DNA of 12,524 nucleotides from a bacterium (Candidatus Howlettbacteria) CG_4_10_14_0_8_um_filter_40_9. Its GTDB lineage: Bacteria; Patescibacteriota; CPR2; UBA1875; GCA-2785325. Each line of letters opens with the position of its first letter. The stretch's first letter is position 1. This document shows positions 5,252-12,485 of this stretch, in pieces. The stretch is taken from positions 1-12,524 of the forward strand of contig PFMH01000064.1 in assembly GCA_002785325.1 (NCBI GenBank), written 5' to 3'. Under the pieces are notes generated by a model. The model was not told the DNA's origin. It saw only the letters and a program-made list of their open reading frames with translations, and searched no databases. The position numbers and the translations under genes are program-made.

Positions 5252-7070
5252 AAGTATAATCGTACTTATAGCCACTATCTTCCTCGTAGCCGGGATATTC
5301 ACGGCGTTTCAGTCAACTCCAAAACAAGAAATTGTCCCAATAAGTAAAGTGGCTGATGAAATAAAGAGCGATAACGTAAAGGGAATAGAGGTAAGCGGAA
5401 ACAAGGTTGATATTACCCTTAAAGATGGCTCAAAACAAACATCGGAATATAATCAATCACAACCAATAACCACAACACTAAAAGATCTAGGCGCCGATCC
5501 GGCTAAGGTTTCTTCTATCGATATAAAAGAGTCGTCCGACAGCTCCACATGGATAGCAATCGCCATAAACGTTATCCCTATATTTTTGATCGTTGGGTTC
5601 TTCTACTTTATGTTAAAACAAGCCCAAGGAAGCTCAAATCAGGCGAAGATGTTCGGAAGATCGAAAGCAAAACTTTTCGAGCCCAATGTTAAAAAAATAA
5701 CATTTAGAGATGTCGCTGGAGTCAAGGAAGCCAAAGAAGAACTAAATGAGATAGTAGAGTTTTTAAAACATCCAAAGAAATTTTTAAATCTGGGAGCAAA
5801 GATACCAAAAGGCGTTTTGCTTTTTGGCCCTCCGGGAACAGGGAAAACACTTTTGGCCAGAGCGGTCGCAGGCGAAGCAAATGTGCCTTTTTTCTCAATT
5901 TCCGGATCAGAATTCGTAGAAATGTTTGTCGGTGTCGGCGCTTCAAGAGTTAGGGACTTATTTTTGAAGGCTAAGAAAAATGCCCCTTCTATTATATTTA
6001 TAGATGAGATAGATGCAGTCGGCAGACAAAGAGGATCAGGACTTGGCGGATCTCACGACGAAAGAGAACAAACTCTAAACCAGATACTCGTTGAGATGGA
6101 CGGTTTCGAACAAGGCACAAATGTCATCGTTATCGCCGGAACAAACAGACCCGATGTCCTAGACCCGGCGCTACTGCGTCCGGGAAGATTCGACAGAAGA
6201 GTAGTTTTAGATATGCCTGACATAAAGGACAGAATAGAAATACTCAAAGTACATGCAAAAAACAAACCTCTCGCTAAAGAAACCAATCTGGAGACTATTG
6301 CCAAAAAAACTCCCGGTTTTTCAGGCGCAGACCTCGAGAATCTCTTGAACGAGGCGGCTATTTTCGCCGCTAGAAATAACAGAAAAGAAGTAACAAAAAT
6401 TGATCTGGATGAAGCGGTAGAAAAAGTACTCTTGGGTCCGGAAAGAAAAAGCAAGATCCTCTCACCTAAAGAAAAAGAAATTACCGCTTACCACGAAGCT
6501 GGTCACGCACTTGTAGGACACCTTTTACCTCATACAGACCCTATCCATAAGATATCCATAATCGCTCGAGGCATGGCCGGAGGGGTCACATGGAGCCTCC
6601 CGCAAGAAGATAAGCATATGATCTCAAAAAGCGAACTTGAGGATAATCTAGCTATGTCTCTCGGAGGTCGAGCGGCAGAAAAAATTATGTTTAATGAAAT
6701 AACCACGGGCGCTGAAAGCGACCTCCGAAAAGCAACAAAGATGGCCAGACAAATGGTTACTGAATACGGTATGAGCGAAGCTCTCGGAAGCAGAGTCTTT
6801 GGGCACAAGGAAGAACTGGTATTTTTAGGCAGAGAACTCGGAGAACATAAAGACTATTCTGACCAAACCGCTTATAAAATAGACGAAGAAGTAGGGAAAA
6901 TTATCAGTGAGGCAATGAAGAAAGCAAATGATGTTATCACAAAACACAAAGAAAGACTTACTCAAATTGCAAAAAAACTGCTCAAAGAAGAAGTTATAGA
7001 AGGAGATGCTTTTGAAGCGCTTTTTAAATTAGCTGAGGCAAATGGGGAAAACGCTGCAGCTGGAGCATAG
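5232..7070 (+). CDS. ftsH: ATP-dependent zinc metalloprotease FtsH
   Basis: FtsH is a membrane-anchored hexameric AAA+ protease that degrades misfolded membrane proteins and selected soluble regulators. The 612-residue product has an N-terminal helix (about 8-25), a roughly 80-residue extracytoplasmic domain and a second helix (about 107-128). The AAA domain follows, with Walker A G-P-P-G-T-G-K-T (199-206), pore loop F-V-G-V-G (232-236), Walker B I-I-F-I-D-E-I-D (254-261) and the second region of homology ending R-P-G-R-F-D-R (316-322). The peptidase zinc site is H-E-A-G-H (421-425), with the third ligand D497 in E-S-D-L-R-K. All catalytic residues are kept. The start overlaps the tilS 3' end by 20 nt and has no clear ribosome site of its own, so coupling to tilS translation is likely. 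Length is normal for the family. Confidence 0.98.
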   Translation: MKKRSPKSIIVLIATIFLVAGIFTAFQSTPKQEIVPISKVADEIKSDNVKGIEVSGNKVDITLKDGSKQTSEYNQSQPITTTLKDLGADPAKVSSIDIKESSDSSTWIAIAINVIPIFLIVGFFYFMLKQAQGSSNQAKMFGRSKAKLFEPNVKKITFRDVAGVKEAKEELNEIVEFLKHPKKFLNLGAKIPKGVLLFGPPGTGKTLLARAVAGEANVPFFSISGSEFVEMFVGVGASRVRDLFLKAKKNAPSIIFIDEIDAVGRQRGSGLGGSHDEREQTLNQILVEMDGFEQGTNVIVIAGTNRPDVLDPALLRPGRFDRRVVLDMPDIKDRIEILKVHAKNKPLAKETNLETIAKKTPGFSGADLENLLNEAAIFAARNNRKEVTKIDLDEAVEKVLLGPERKSKILSPKEKEITAYHEAGHALVGHLLPHTDPIHKISIIARGMAGGVTWSLPQEDKHMISKSELEDNLAMSLGGRAAEKIMFNEITTGAESDLRKATKMARQMVTEYGMSEALGSRVFGHKEELVFLGRELGEHKDYSDQTAYKIDEEVGKIISEAMKKANDVITKHKERLTQIAKKLLKEEVIEGDAFEALFKLAEANGENAAAGA

Positions 7071-7092
7071 ATAGAAACATTGTTTTTTGTTT

Positions 7093-7121
7093 CAGACCCT
7101 TGCCTGATCAGCAAGGGTCTG
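7093..7121 (+). terminator. Strong hairpin between ftsH and murJ
   Basis: CAGACCCTTGC (7093-7103) and GCAAGGGTCTG (7111-7121) are perfect 11-bp inverted repeats around a 7-nt loop, 22 nt after the ftsH stop. On the plus strand only a short GCTTT follows, so as an intrinsic terminator it is weak. On the minus strand it is followed by a T-poor, A-rich stretch. It may partly terminate or stabilise the tilS-ftsH mRNA. Confidence 0.5.
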
Positions 7122-7170
7122 GCTTTAAAACAAGATAGAAAAATAAGATCAAATCAATTAAGATATAGTT

Positions 7171-8814
7171 GTGAGTCATTTAAAAAAGTTCTTTTATTAT
7201 ATTTCAAACAAAAGACTAACCGCCTCCCATGCGGCCATGCTTTTGGGGGCCACATACCTTATAAATAATGTCTTGGGTCTTTTAAGAGAGATTATTATCG
7301 CCAACAAGTTTGGCGCCGAGCGAACCGCCGATATATTTTTTTCAAGCTTTAAAATCCCGGATCTCATTTTCCAGCTCCTCATCCTTGGCGCCCTCTCCAC
7401 TGCTTTTATCCCGGTTTTAGTAGAGCATATCTCAAAAAAAGATGAAGAAGGAATAAAAATTATATCAAACTCAGTTCTAAATTTTTTCCTTTTAGTTGCG
7501 GTTCTTTTTGCCGGCTTTACCTTTATTTTCGCCCCAAAGATCGTTCCCTATATCTTCCCCGGGTTTTTCAGGCATACCCAGGAAACCGGATTCGATGTTT
7601 TCAAAGTAACTGTAAACACTACCAGAATCATGCTTCTCTCCCCTATATTCTTCTCCATAAGCGGGATATTTAGCGGGATTCTAAACTCGTACAAACGATT
7701 TTTAACTTATGCTTTAGCGCCTGTCATTTATAATATTTCGATAATATTTTCCGCCCTTTTTCTTACCGAGAAGTTTCAGATACCCGTCTATGGATTGGCA
7801 CTGGGTGTAGTGGTCGGCGCCTTTTTGCACGCCGCTATCCAGTTCCCTGAAGTATTGAAAACCGGCTTCCATTACTATCCGATCTTAAATTTCAAAGAAG
7901 GAAATATCATGAGGATTTTGAAACTCATGCTTCCAAGATCGTTGGCCATCGGGGTAAACCAGATAAATATCTTAGTTGATTCCGTGGTTGCCTCTTTCTT
8001 CGTCGGCGGTATCAGCATCATCACCTATGCAAACGATATCCAAACTATCCCAACCCAGATATTTGGCATAGCTATAGCCACCGCCATCTTCCCTTCTCTT
8101 GCAGAAAGTTTTGTGAAAAAGGATATGGGGGAGTTTATGAAATCATTTTCATGGTCTTTCCGAAGGATTATTTTCTTTTTGATCCCGGCGACTGTGGGCA
8201 TGATAGTCCTTCGGGCGCAAATAGTCCGTCTTATTTTTGGTTTCGGAAACTTCAACTGGGAAAGCACCCGTTGGACGACAATGACGCTACTTTTCTTTGC
8301 CGTCTCTATCATTGCCCAAGGACTCGCCCCGCTCGTAGTCAGAGGTTTTTACGCTATCCAAGACACCAAGACGCCTCTCTTTATCGGAATATTTGTGATG
8401 GCTCTAAATGCAGTCTTAACCATTACTCTTCCTTTTATAGTATATTCGCCTCCTAACGATCGCCTCGGAATTGCAGGCGTTGCTCTGGCTTTTTCAATCG
8501 CGAGTTTCGCAAATATCATCCTTCTGCTTTTATTCCTTCATAAAAAAATCGGCGCCCTCGACAAGGACCATCGGATTTTCGAATCTGCTTTTCGGTTGCT
8601 CTTTGCTTCCGGCGTCTTAGGAATCACGGCGCATTATCTTTTGTATTTTTTTGATAAATATGTCGATACTCTCACCGTTATAGGGCTGGGGCTACAAACC
8701 TTGGGCACAATAACGATCTCCGCCGCCGTCTACCTCGGACTTACCTATATCCTAAAATGCGAAGAGATAAGATATATCGTAGATAAGTTTAAAAAGAGCG
8801 ATAAAGCCGTTTGA
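7171..8814 (+). CDS. murJ: Lipid II flippase MurJ (MviN family, MOP superfamily)
   Basis: MurJ moves the peptidoglycan precursor lipid II across the cytoplasmic membrane. The 547-residue product is strongly hydrophobic, with about 14 membrane segments. The N-terminal signature is clear: L-G-L-L-R-E-I-I-I-A-N-K-F-G (35-48), then A-D-I-F-F-S-S-F-K-I-P-D (53-64) and G-A-L-S-T-A-F-I-P (73-81). In the second half M-L-P-R (253-256), N-Q-I-N (263-266) and Y-A-N-D-I-Q-T-I-P (286-294) match the conserved family segments. The start is the GTG at 7171. The only in-frame extension is four codons back to a TAA, and the next ATG would remove part of the first helix. The ribosome site is weak. It follows ftsH after 100 nt containing a strong hairpin. 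Cell-wall synthesis is thereby implied for the host. Confidence 0.96.
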   Translation: MSHLKKFFYYISNKRLTASHAAMLLGATYLINNVLGLLREIIIANKFGAERTADIFFSSFKIPDLIFQLLILGALSTAFIPVLVEHISKKDEEGIKIISNSVLNFFLLVAVLFAGFTFIFAPKIVPYIFPGFFRHTQETGFDVFKVTVNTTRIMLLSPIFFSISGIFSGILNSYKRFLTYALAPVIYNISIIFSALFLTEKFQIPVYGLALGVVVGAFLHAAIQFPEVLKTGFHYYPILNFKEGNIMRILKLMLPRSLAIGVNQINILVDSVVASFFVGGISIITYANDIQTIPTQIFGIAIATAIFPSLAESFVKKDMGEFMKSFSWSFRRIIFFLIPATVGMIVLRAQIVRLIFGFGNFNWESTRWTTMTLLFFAVSIIAQGLAPLVVRGFYAIQDTKTPLFIGIFVMALNAVLTITLPFIVYSPPNDRLGIAGVALAFSIASFANIILLLLFLHKKIGALDKDHRIFESAFRLLFASGVLGITAHYLLYFFDKYVDTLTVIGLGLQTLGTITISAAVYLGLTYILKCEEIRYIVDKFKKSDKAV

Positions 8815-8938
8815 CGATCTTTGCTCAGATTCAGGGCTATTCTGAATTATAATATTTGACAAAAGGATTATCATATCTACTCATACCCTTAAGGAGTATA
8901 GACTAACCCGTCTCCTCAAAAAAGGAAAACACTTATAA

Positions 8939-9415
8939 TTAGAGCTTGTTTTTTTCTCTTCTCTCTAACTCTGCCTTATGCATCATTGCCTTTTGATCAA
9001 GTCTTTTATCTATAGCTTCTTTGGCTGTCTCGATTGCCTTTCCCATTCTTTCCGTTTCTTTTACATCTGTTCCTAACTTCCCCTCGGCAATCTTAGCCGC
9101 TAGTTGCTCTGAGTCAAGATCTCCACTTTTAATCTTTTCTTTCTCGGTTTCTATCTCCTCAATAGCTGAGCTCATTCCTTCTTCTGTAGCTTTCTGTATA
9201 AAATGTTCCTTGCCCCCTTCACTAAGGTCGTTAAGATCCCCTTTTTCCGCTTTTGTAAGAGCGTCTAGGCCAGCATTTTCATCCTCTTCAACTTCTTGAA
9301 CTGATTTTGTATTTTCCGCTTTTCCAAAATAATAAAGGTTATCAGAAACGATCTGATCCTCCCCTGCCGCTCTAAATTTTTCCGCATCCTCCGATGTAAA
9401 TTTATCTTCTTCCAT
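8939..9415 (-). CDS. Acidic, coiled-coil-rich protein, 158 aa, unknown function
   Basis: I do not recognise the family. The chosen start is the ATG at 9415-9413 because AAAGGAG lies 5 nt upstream. An upstream TTG at 9454 would overlap the putative promoter. The product (MEEDKFTSEDAEKF at its N-terminus) has no signal peptide or membrane segment, is dominated by Glu, Asp, Lys and Ala, and ends in a long amphipathic helix (about residues 100-158, closing with ELERREKNKL). That suits a soluble coiled-coil or intrinsically disordered protein. The gene is convergent with murJ and divergent from the lepA locus. Its promoter contains a dinucleotide repeat that could vary its expression. The coherent frame and strong ribosome site make it a probable real gene; the role is unknown. 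Confidence 0.65.
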   Translation of the reverse strand: MEEDKFTSEDAEKFRAAGEDQIVSDNLYYFGKAENTKSVQEVEEDENAGLDALTKAEKGDLNDLSEGGKEHFIQKATEEGMSSAIEEIETEKEKIKSGDLDSEQLAAKIAEGKLGTDVKETERMGKAIETAKEAIDKRLDQKAMMHKAELERREKNKL

Positions 9416-9452
9416 AAAATCTCCTTTCCACTGAATATTAATAAGCACTTTC

Positions 9453-9479
9453 ATTGTAAGAGAGAGAGAGAGAAGTCAA
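9453..9479 (-). promoter_or_regulatory. Promoter with a (GA)7 tract as its spacer
   Basis: On the minus strand, TTGACT (9479-9474) and TACAAT (9458-9453) are separated by 15 nt made almost entirely of a CT repeat, seven AG units at 9459-9472 on the plus strand. Transcription would start near 9446 and give a leader of about 30 nt carrying the AAAGGAG site of the acidic-protein gene. A 15-bp spacer is short; one more dinucleotide unit would give the 17-bp optimum. The boxes and repeat are seen; regulation is inferred. Confidence 0.5.
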
Positions 9480-9518
9480 CCTTTTTATGGCTTTATTTAT
9501 CAAGCCGTGCTCTTAAGA

Positions 9519-9547
9519 TTAACTTATAATCAAGAAACTGCTATAAT
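9519..9547 (+). promoter_or_regulatory. Original lepA promoter, apparently leaderless
   Basis: TTAACT (9519-9524) and TATAAT (9542-9547) are exactly 17 bp apart. The -10 ends 7 nt before the ATG at 9555, the start of the displaced lepA 5' fragment, and there is no room for a ribosome site. A second TATAAT lies at 9525-9530. This promoter can still feed the whole endonuclease-lepA unit. Confidence 0.55.
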
Positions 9548-9554
9548 TCCCTTT

Positions 9555-9611
9555 ATGAACTCGACTGAAAACATCCGAAACTTTTGTATCATCGCTCATA
9601 CTGATATATAA
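9555..9611 (+). pseudogene. lepA: Displaced 5' fragment of lepA (native N-terminus cut off by an insertion)
   Basis: The frame reads MNSTENIRNFCIIAHTD and then Ile and a stop at 9609-9611. I-R-N-F-x-I-I-A-H-x-D is the universal beginning of LepA/EF-4, which should continue with H-G-K-S-T (the P-loop). Instead the similarity ends at codon 17 (GAT, 9603-9605). The same motif recurs in recoded form at the start of the functional lepA at 10426. Ten of 15 aligned residues agree (S3-D17 against N5-D19), but only 27 of 45 nucleotides. This is thus the original 5' end of the host gene, left upstream of an insertion of about 877 bp. It may still be translated as an 18-residue peptide. Confidence 0.85.
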
Positions 9612-9612
9612 T
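9584..9612 (+). promoter_or_regulatory. Putative leaderless promoter of the endonuclease gene
   Basis: TATAAT at 9607-9612 lies 6 nt ahead of the ATG at 9619. A weak -35, TTGTAT at 9584-9589, lies 17 bp upstream within the lepA fragment. Promoter and start, TATAATACCCTCATG, closely resemble the native lepA one, TATAATTCCCTTTATG. The element may thus use a host-like leaderless signal formed at its left boundary. Confidence 0.4.
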
Positions 9613-9618
9613 ACCCTC

Positions 9619-10439
9619 ATGGGTCGCAAAAAAATCTCACTAGACAAAAAAGAATTAAGGAAACTATATCTTGAAAAAACCTGTCTCATTATAAAATCGC
9701 AGAACTCTTTGGATGCAGCTTCTCGACAATCACAAACAGACTTAAAGAACACGAAATTCCGCTAAAAACCCCAGCATATGCCAGAACAAAATACCCTAAA
9801 AAAGACTTTAGCGGAGATTTAGAAGAAAAATCGTACATATTAGGATTCAGACTGGGCGATTTAAACTGCTATCGTGCAAGCGAAAAATCAGAGACCATTG
9901 TGGCGAGATGCCACACAACAGAAAAAGTGCAAGTAACTCTTATTGAGGGTCTATTTTCTTCGTATGGGAAAGTAACCATCTCGAAAAACAAGGGTCATTA
10001 TCATATCAATTGCCTTTTAAACAATAGCTTCCACTTTTTGCTGACTAAGAAATTCTCTCCCAAAAACCTACATCAACTTTCGTTCATCGCCGGATACTTC
10101 GATGCTGAAGGAAACTCTCAGCTCAATCAAGGCAGAGCAAGGATAAAAATAGATTCATATGACATTGATATTCTCAGATGGATTTCAAACTCCTTAACAT
10201 TATCAGGGTTTGAAAACAAACTCTGGAAAATAGGCAACCGCGGAGACAAAAGAACTGACGGAACATATTTCAATAACGATCTTTGGAGAATTACCCTAAA
10301 TAAGGCATTGGTTATTAAAAAATTTATTGAAGCAATCTCGCCATATATGAAACATAAAAAGCAAATCATTAATATGAATAAGTGCCTAGAAAATATAGAG
10401 GAAAGGATAGAGAAAGGCTCAATTTATGCAGCAAGATAA
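9619..10439 (+). pseudogene. LAGLIDADG homing endonuclease gene, interrupted by one frameshift
   Basis: Two frames join into one protein of about 273 residues. ATG 9619 opens MGRKKISLDKKELRKLYLEK. At the A6 run 9674-9679 the frame must step back by one base, after which it stays open from 9675 to the TAA at 10437-10439. The second part has a helix-turn-helix (nucleotides 9684-9755), a first LAGLIDADG helix, ILGFRLGDL (9837-9863), and a second, IAGYFDAEG (10086-10112). Both catalytic acids (Asp, Glu) are kept, so it is a two-motif, monomer-type DNA endonuclease. Without slippage, translation from 9619 stops at 9757-9759. A shorter protein from GTG 9900 would lack the first motif. The gene lies inside lepA, and its 3' end overlaps the replacement lepA start by 14 nt. 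The break may be real decay, a sequencing error, or be bypassed by slippage. Confidence 0.8.
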
Positions 10440-12333
10440 TACTGAATTTATTAGAAACTTTGTAATTATAAGTCATGTTGACCATGGTAAGTCCACTTTG
10501 GCCGATCGTTTTTTGGAACTCACGCATACAGTGGAGAAACGCGACATGAAAGAGCAGCTTTTGGACACTATGGATCTTGAAAGGGAGAGGGGGATCACGA
10601 TAAAACTGCAACCTGTGAGGATGGAATATACCCCTCAATTTCCAATCAACAATATCCAATATCCAATTAAACCCAAAGAGGGAAACCCAAGACAGCAATC
10701 CAAAAGTTTGGAAATTGGAAATTGTAATTTGGATATTAAAGATTCAAAATCATTTATTTTGAATCTTATCGATACTCCCGGCCACGTTGACTTTTCTTAT
10801 GAAGTCTCGAGATCTCTTGCCGCCGTCGAGGGGGCCGTACTTTTGGTAGACGCTTCTCAAGGCATCGAAGCCCAGACATTATCAAATATCTATATGGCGC
10901 TGGAACACGACCTTGAGATTATCCCGGTTATAAATAAGATAGACCTTCCTCAGGCAGAGCCGGACCGGGTAGCAAATGAAATGGTAGAGATACTGGGAAT
11001 AAAAAAAGAAGAGATTATCTTTGTTTCTGGAAAAACCGGTGAAGGCGTTTCCGAAGTCTTAAACAGAGTAATCGAGAAAGTGCCTGCTCCACGGGTATCG
11101 GTTAAGGATTATCCTAGAGCACTTATCTTTGATTCCTTTTTTGATACCTATAGAGGCGTCATTACCTACTCCCGAGTTTTTGACGGCGAATTTAAAAAGG
11201 GTGATGAGATCGAGATGCTGGCCACTGGCAGAAAAGCAGAGATCTTGGAAATCGGCCATATGAAGCCAAAACTTACACCGACCGATGCGCTCCATACGGG
11301 AGAAGTCGGTTACATGGTCACTGGTTTAAAGAATGTTTCTGAAGCAAGCGTCGGAGATACAATAACTACAAAATCAAAAAATCAAAATAAAGAAGCGCTG
11401 CCAGGTTATAAAAAAGTTACTCCATTTGTTTTTGCGGGACTTTTCACAACTTCAAACGACAACTACACCCGACTAAAGGAAGCCCTAGAAAAACTTACTC
11501 TCTCTGACTCTTCACTGGCGTACGAACCCGAGTCTTCCCAAGCTCTCGGATTTGGTTTTCGTTGCGGTTTTTTGGGACTTCTGCATTTGGAAATAATAAA
11601 AGAACGGCTGGAGCGCGAGTTTGACCTTGATCTCATCGTTACGAGCCCAAGCGTTACTTACGACATTGTTTTAAATAATGATAATGTAGCCACTGTCAAA
11701 AATCCTTCTGAGATACCGGATGCAACGCAGATAAAAGAGATCAGAGAGCCATGGCTAAAGATCGAGGTGGTAACACCGACAGATTATCTTGGCGGAATAA
11801 TAAAACTGGTCCAAGAAAGGCGCGGAATCCAAAAAGGTATGCAGTACCTCGACGAAAAAAGAGTAGTTCTGACATATGAAATCCCGATGGCGTCCATCAT
11901 CACCGACTTTTATGACGATCTAAAAAGTATAAGTTCTGGATACGCCTCGATGAATTATGAGATCCTGGACTTTCGAACAGAGGACCTAGTAAGGATCGAC
12001 ATCCTGATAGCAGGAAACAGGGTGGACTCCCTTTCCCAGATAGTTCACCGATCCGAATCATACAAATCAGGACTCAGGATCGTCGAAAAATTGAAAGACA
12101 ATATCCCAAAGCAGATGTTCAAGATCACTCTACAAGCCGCCATCGGCGCAAAGATCCTTGCCAGAAAAGATATCCAAGCTATGAGAAAAGATGTCACTGC
12201 CAAGCTCTACGGCGGTGACGTGACGAGGAAGAATAAGCTTTTAGATAAACAGAAAAAAGGGAAAAAGAAAATGAAAATGATCGGCAGCGTCGAGATCCCG
12301 ACGAAAGTATTTTTAGAATTATTAAAGAAATAA
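10426..12333 (+). CDS. lepA: Elongation factor 4 (LepA), with replaced N-terminus and in-frame palindromic insert
   Basis: LepA is a ribosome-associated translational GTPase implicated in back-translocation and ribosome assembly. The 635-residue product shows G1 H-V-D-H-G-K-S-T (17-24), G2 R-G-I-T-I-K (55-60), G3 D-T-P-G-H (116-120), G4 N-K-I-D (170-173) and S-G-K-T (201-204), then domains II to V. The C-terminal domain typical of LepA follows, ending K-x-K-K-M-K-x-I-G-x-V-E-I-P. The family is usually near 600 residues. The excess is a few extra N-terminal residues plus about 34 between G2 and G3, encoded by the palindrome at 10636-10738. The ATG at 10426 overlaps the endonuclease stop by 14 nt and has its own AAAGG site 8 nt upstream. 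The first 19 codons appear to be a recoded copy supplied with the insertion. Confidence 0.97.
   Translation: MQQDNTEFIRNFVIISHVDHGKSTLADRFLELTHTVEKRDMKEQLLDTMDLERERGITIKLQPVRMEYTPQFPINNIQYPIKPKEGNPRQQSKSLEIGNCNLDIKDSKSFILNLIDTPGHVDFSYEVSRSLAAVEGAVLLVDASQGIEAQTLSNIYMALEHDLEIIPVINKIDLPQAEPDRVANEMVEILGIKKEEIIFVSGKTGEGVSEVLNRVIEKVPAPRVSVKDYPRALIFDSFFDTYRGVITYSRVFDGEFKKGDEIEMLATGRKAEILEIGHMKPKLTPTDALHTGEVGYMVTGLKNVSEASVGDTITTKSKNQNKEALPGYKKVTPFVFAGLFTTSNDNYTRLKEALEKLTLSDSSLAYEPESSQALGFGFRCGFLGLLHLEIIKERLEREFDLDLIVTSPSVTYDIVLNNDNVATVKNPSEIPDATQIKEIREPWLKIEVVTPTDYLGGIIKLVQERRGIQKGMQYLDEKRVVLTYEIPMASIITDFYDDLKSISSGYASMNYEILDFRTEDLVRIDILIAGNRVDSLSQIVHRSESYKSGLRIVEKLKDNIPKQMFKITLQAAIGAKILARKDIQAMRKDVTAKLYGGDVTRKNKLLDKQKKGKKKMKMIGSVEIPTKVFLELLKK
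10636..10738 (+). repeat. In-frame imperfect palindromic element inside lepA
   Basis: Arms 10636-10666 and 10708-10738 are 31 nt each and match in reverse complement at about 24 positions, around a 41-nt loop. Both arms are built from TCCAAT/ATTGGA-like units. The element encodes LepA residues 71-105 without disturbing the frame, in the surface segment between G2 and G3 where other LepA proteins have only about ten residues. E. coli LepA, for example, has nine residues between D-Y and L-N-F-I-D-T. Confidence 0.7.
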
Positions 12334-12340
12334 AGGCAAA

Positions 12341-12360
12341 GCCCACACTCACGTGCGGGC
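12341..12360. terminator. Hairpin after lepA, best as a minus-strand terminator
   Basis: GCCCACAC (12341-12348) pairs with GTGCGGGC (12353-12360) with one A-C mismatch and a 4-nt loop, 7 nt after the lepA stop. No T-run follows on the plus strand. On the minus strand it is followed by TTTGCCTTTATTT. It may end transcription of lepA weakly and also of a convergent gene beyond the window. Confidence 0.45.
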
Positions 12361-12485
12361 CCGATCTCGAATGTACATCGAAATAAAGGTGTCCGTGCGA
12401 AGACCACAAAATATCCTTCTTACGGCTCTGGCTTCTCTCTCCCTCCTCATTTCAATCCTACCCTTTATGTCCGCTCCAACCCATG

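Noticed and set aside
5722..6808. Several minus-strand frames of 74-133 codons inside ftsH
   Set aside because: They are antisense shadows of the conserved AAA and peptidase domains, with no independent support.
8829..8847. 6-bp hairpin ATTCAG/CTGAAT after murJ
   Set aside because: The stem is short and AT-rich with no T-run, so it is weak as a terminator.
8856..8884. TTGACA followed about 17 bp later by ACTCAT, then AAGGAG at 8891-8896
   Set aside because: The -10 is poor and there is no start codon or plus-strand gene downstream before the convergent gene, so a promoter call is not justified.
9674..9680. A AAA AAC, a classical -1 slippery heptamer, at the endonuclease frameshift
   Set aside because: The heptamer is not in the phase required by the upstream frame: the codons there are GAA AAA ACC. 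It therefore does not fit the tandem-slippage model. Simple slippage or a lost A remain possible.
12194..12409. Two minus-strand frames over the lepA 3' end
   Set aside because: Both are antisense to conserved LepA codons and run through the post-lepA hairpin. They have no ribosome site or recognisable domain.
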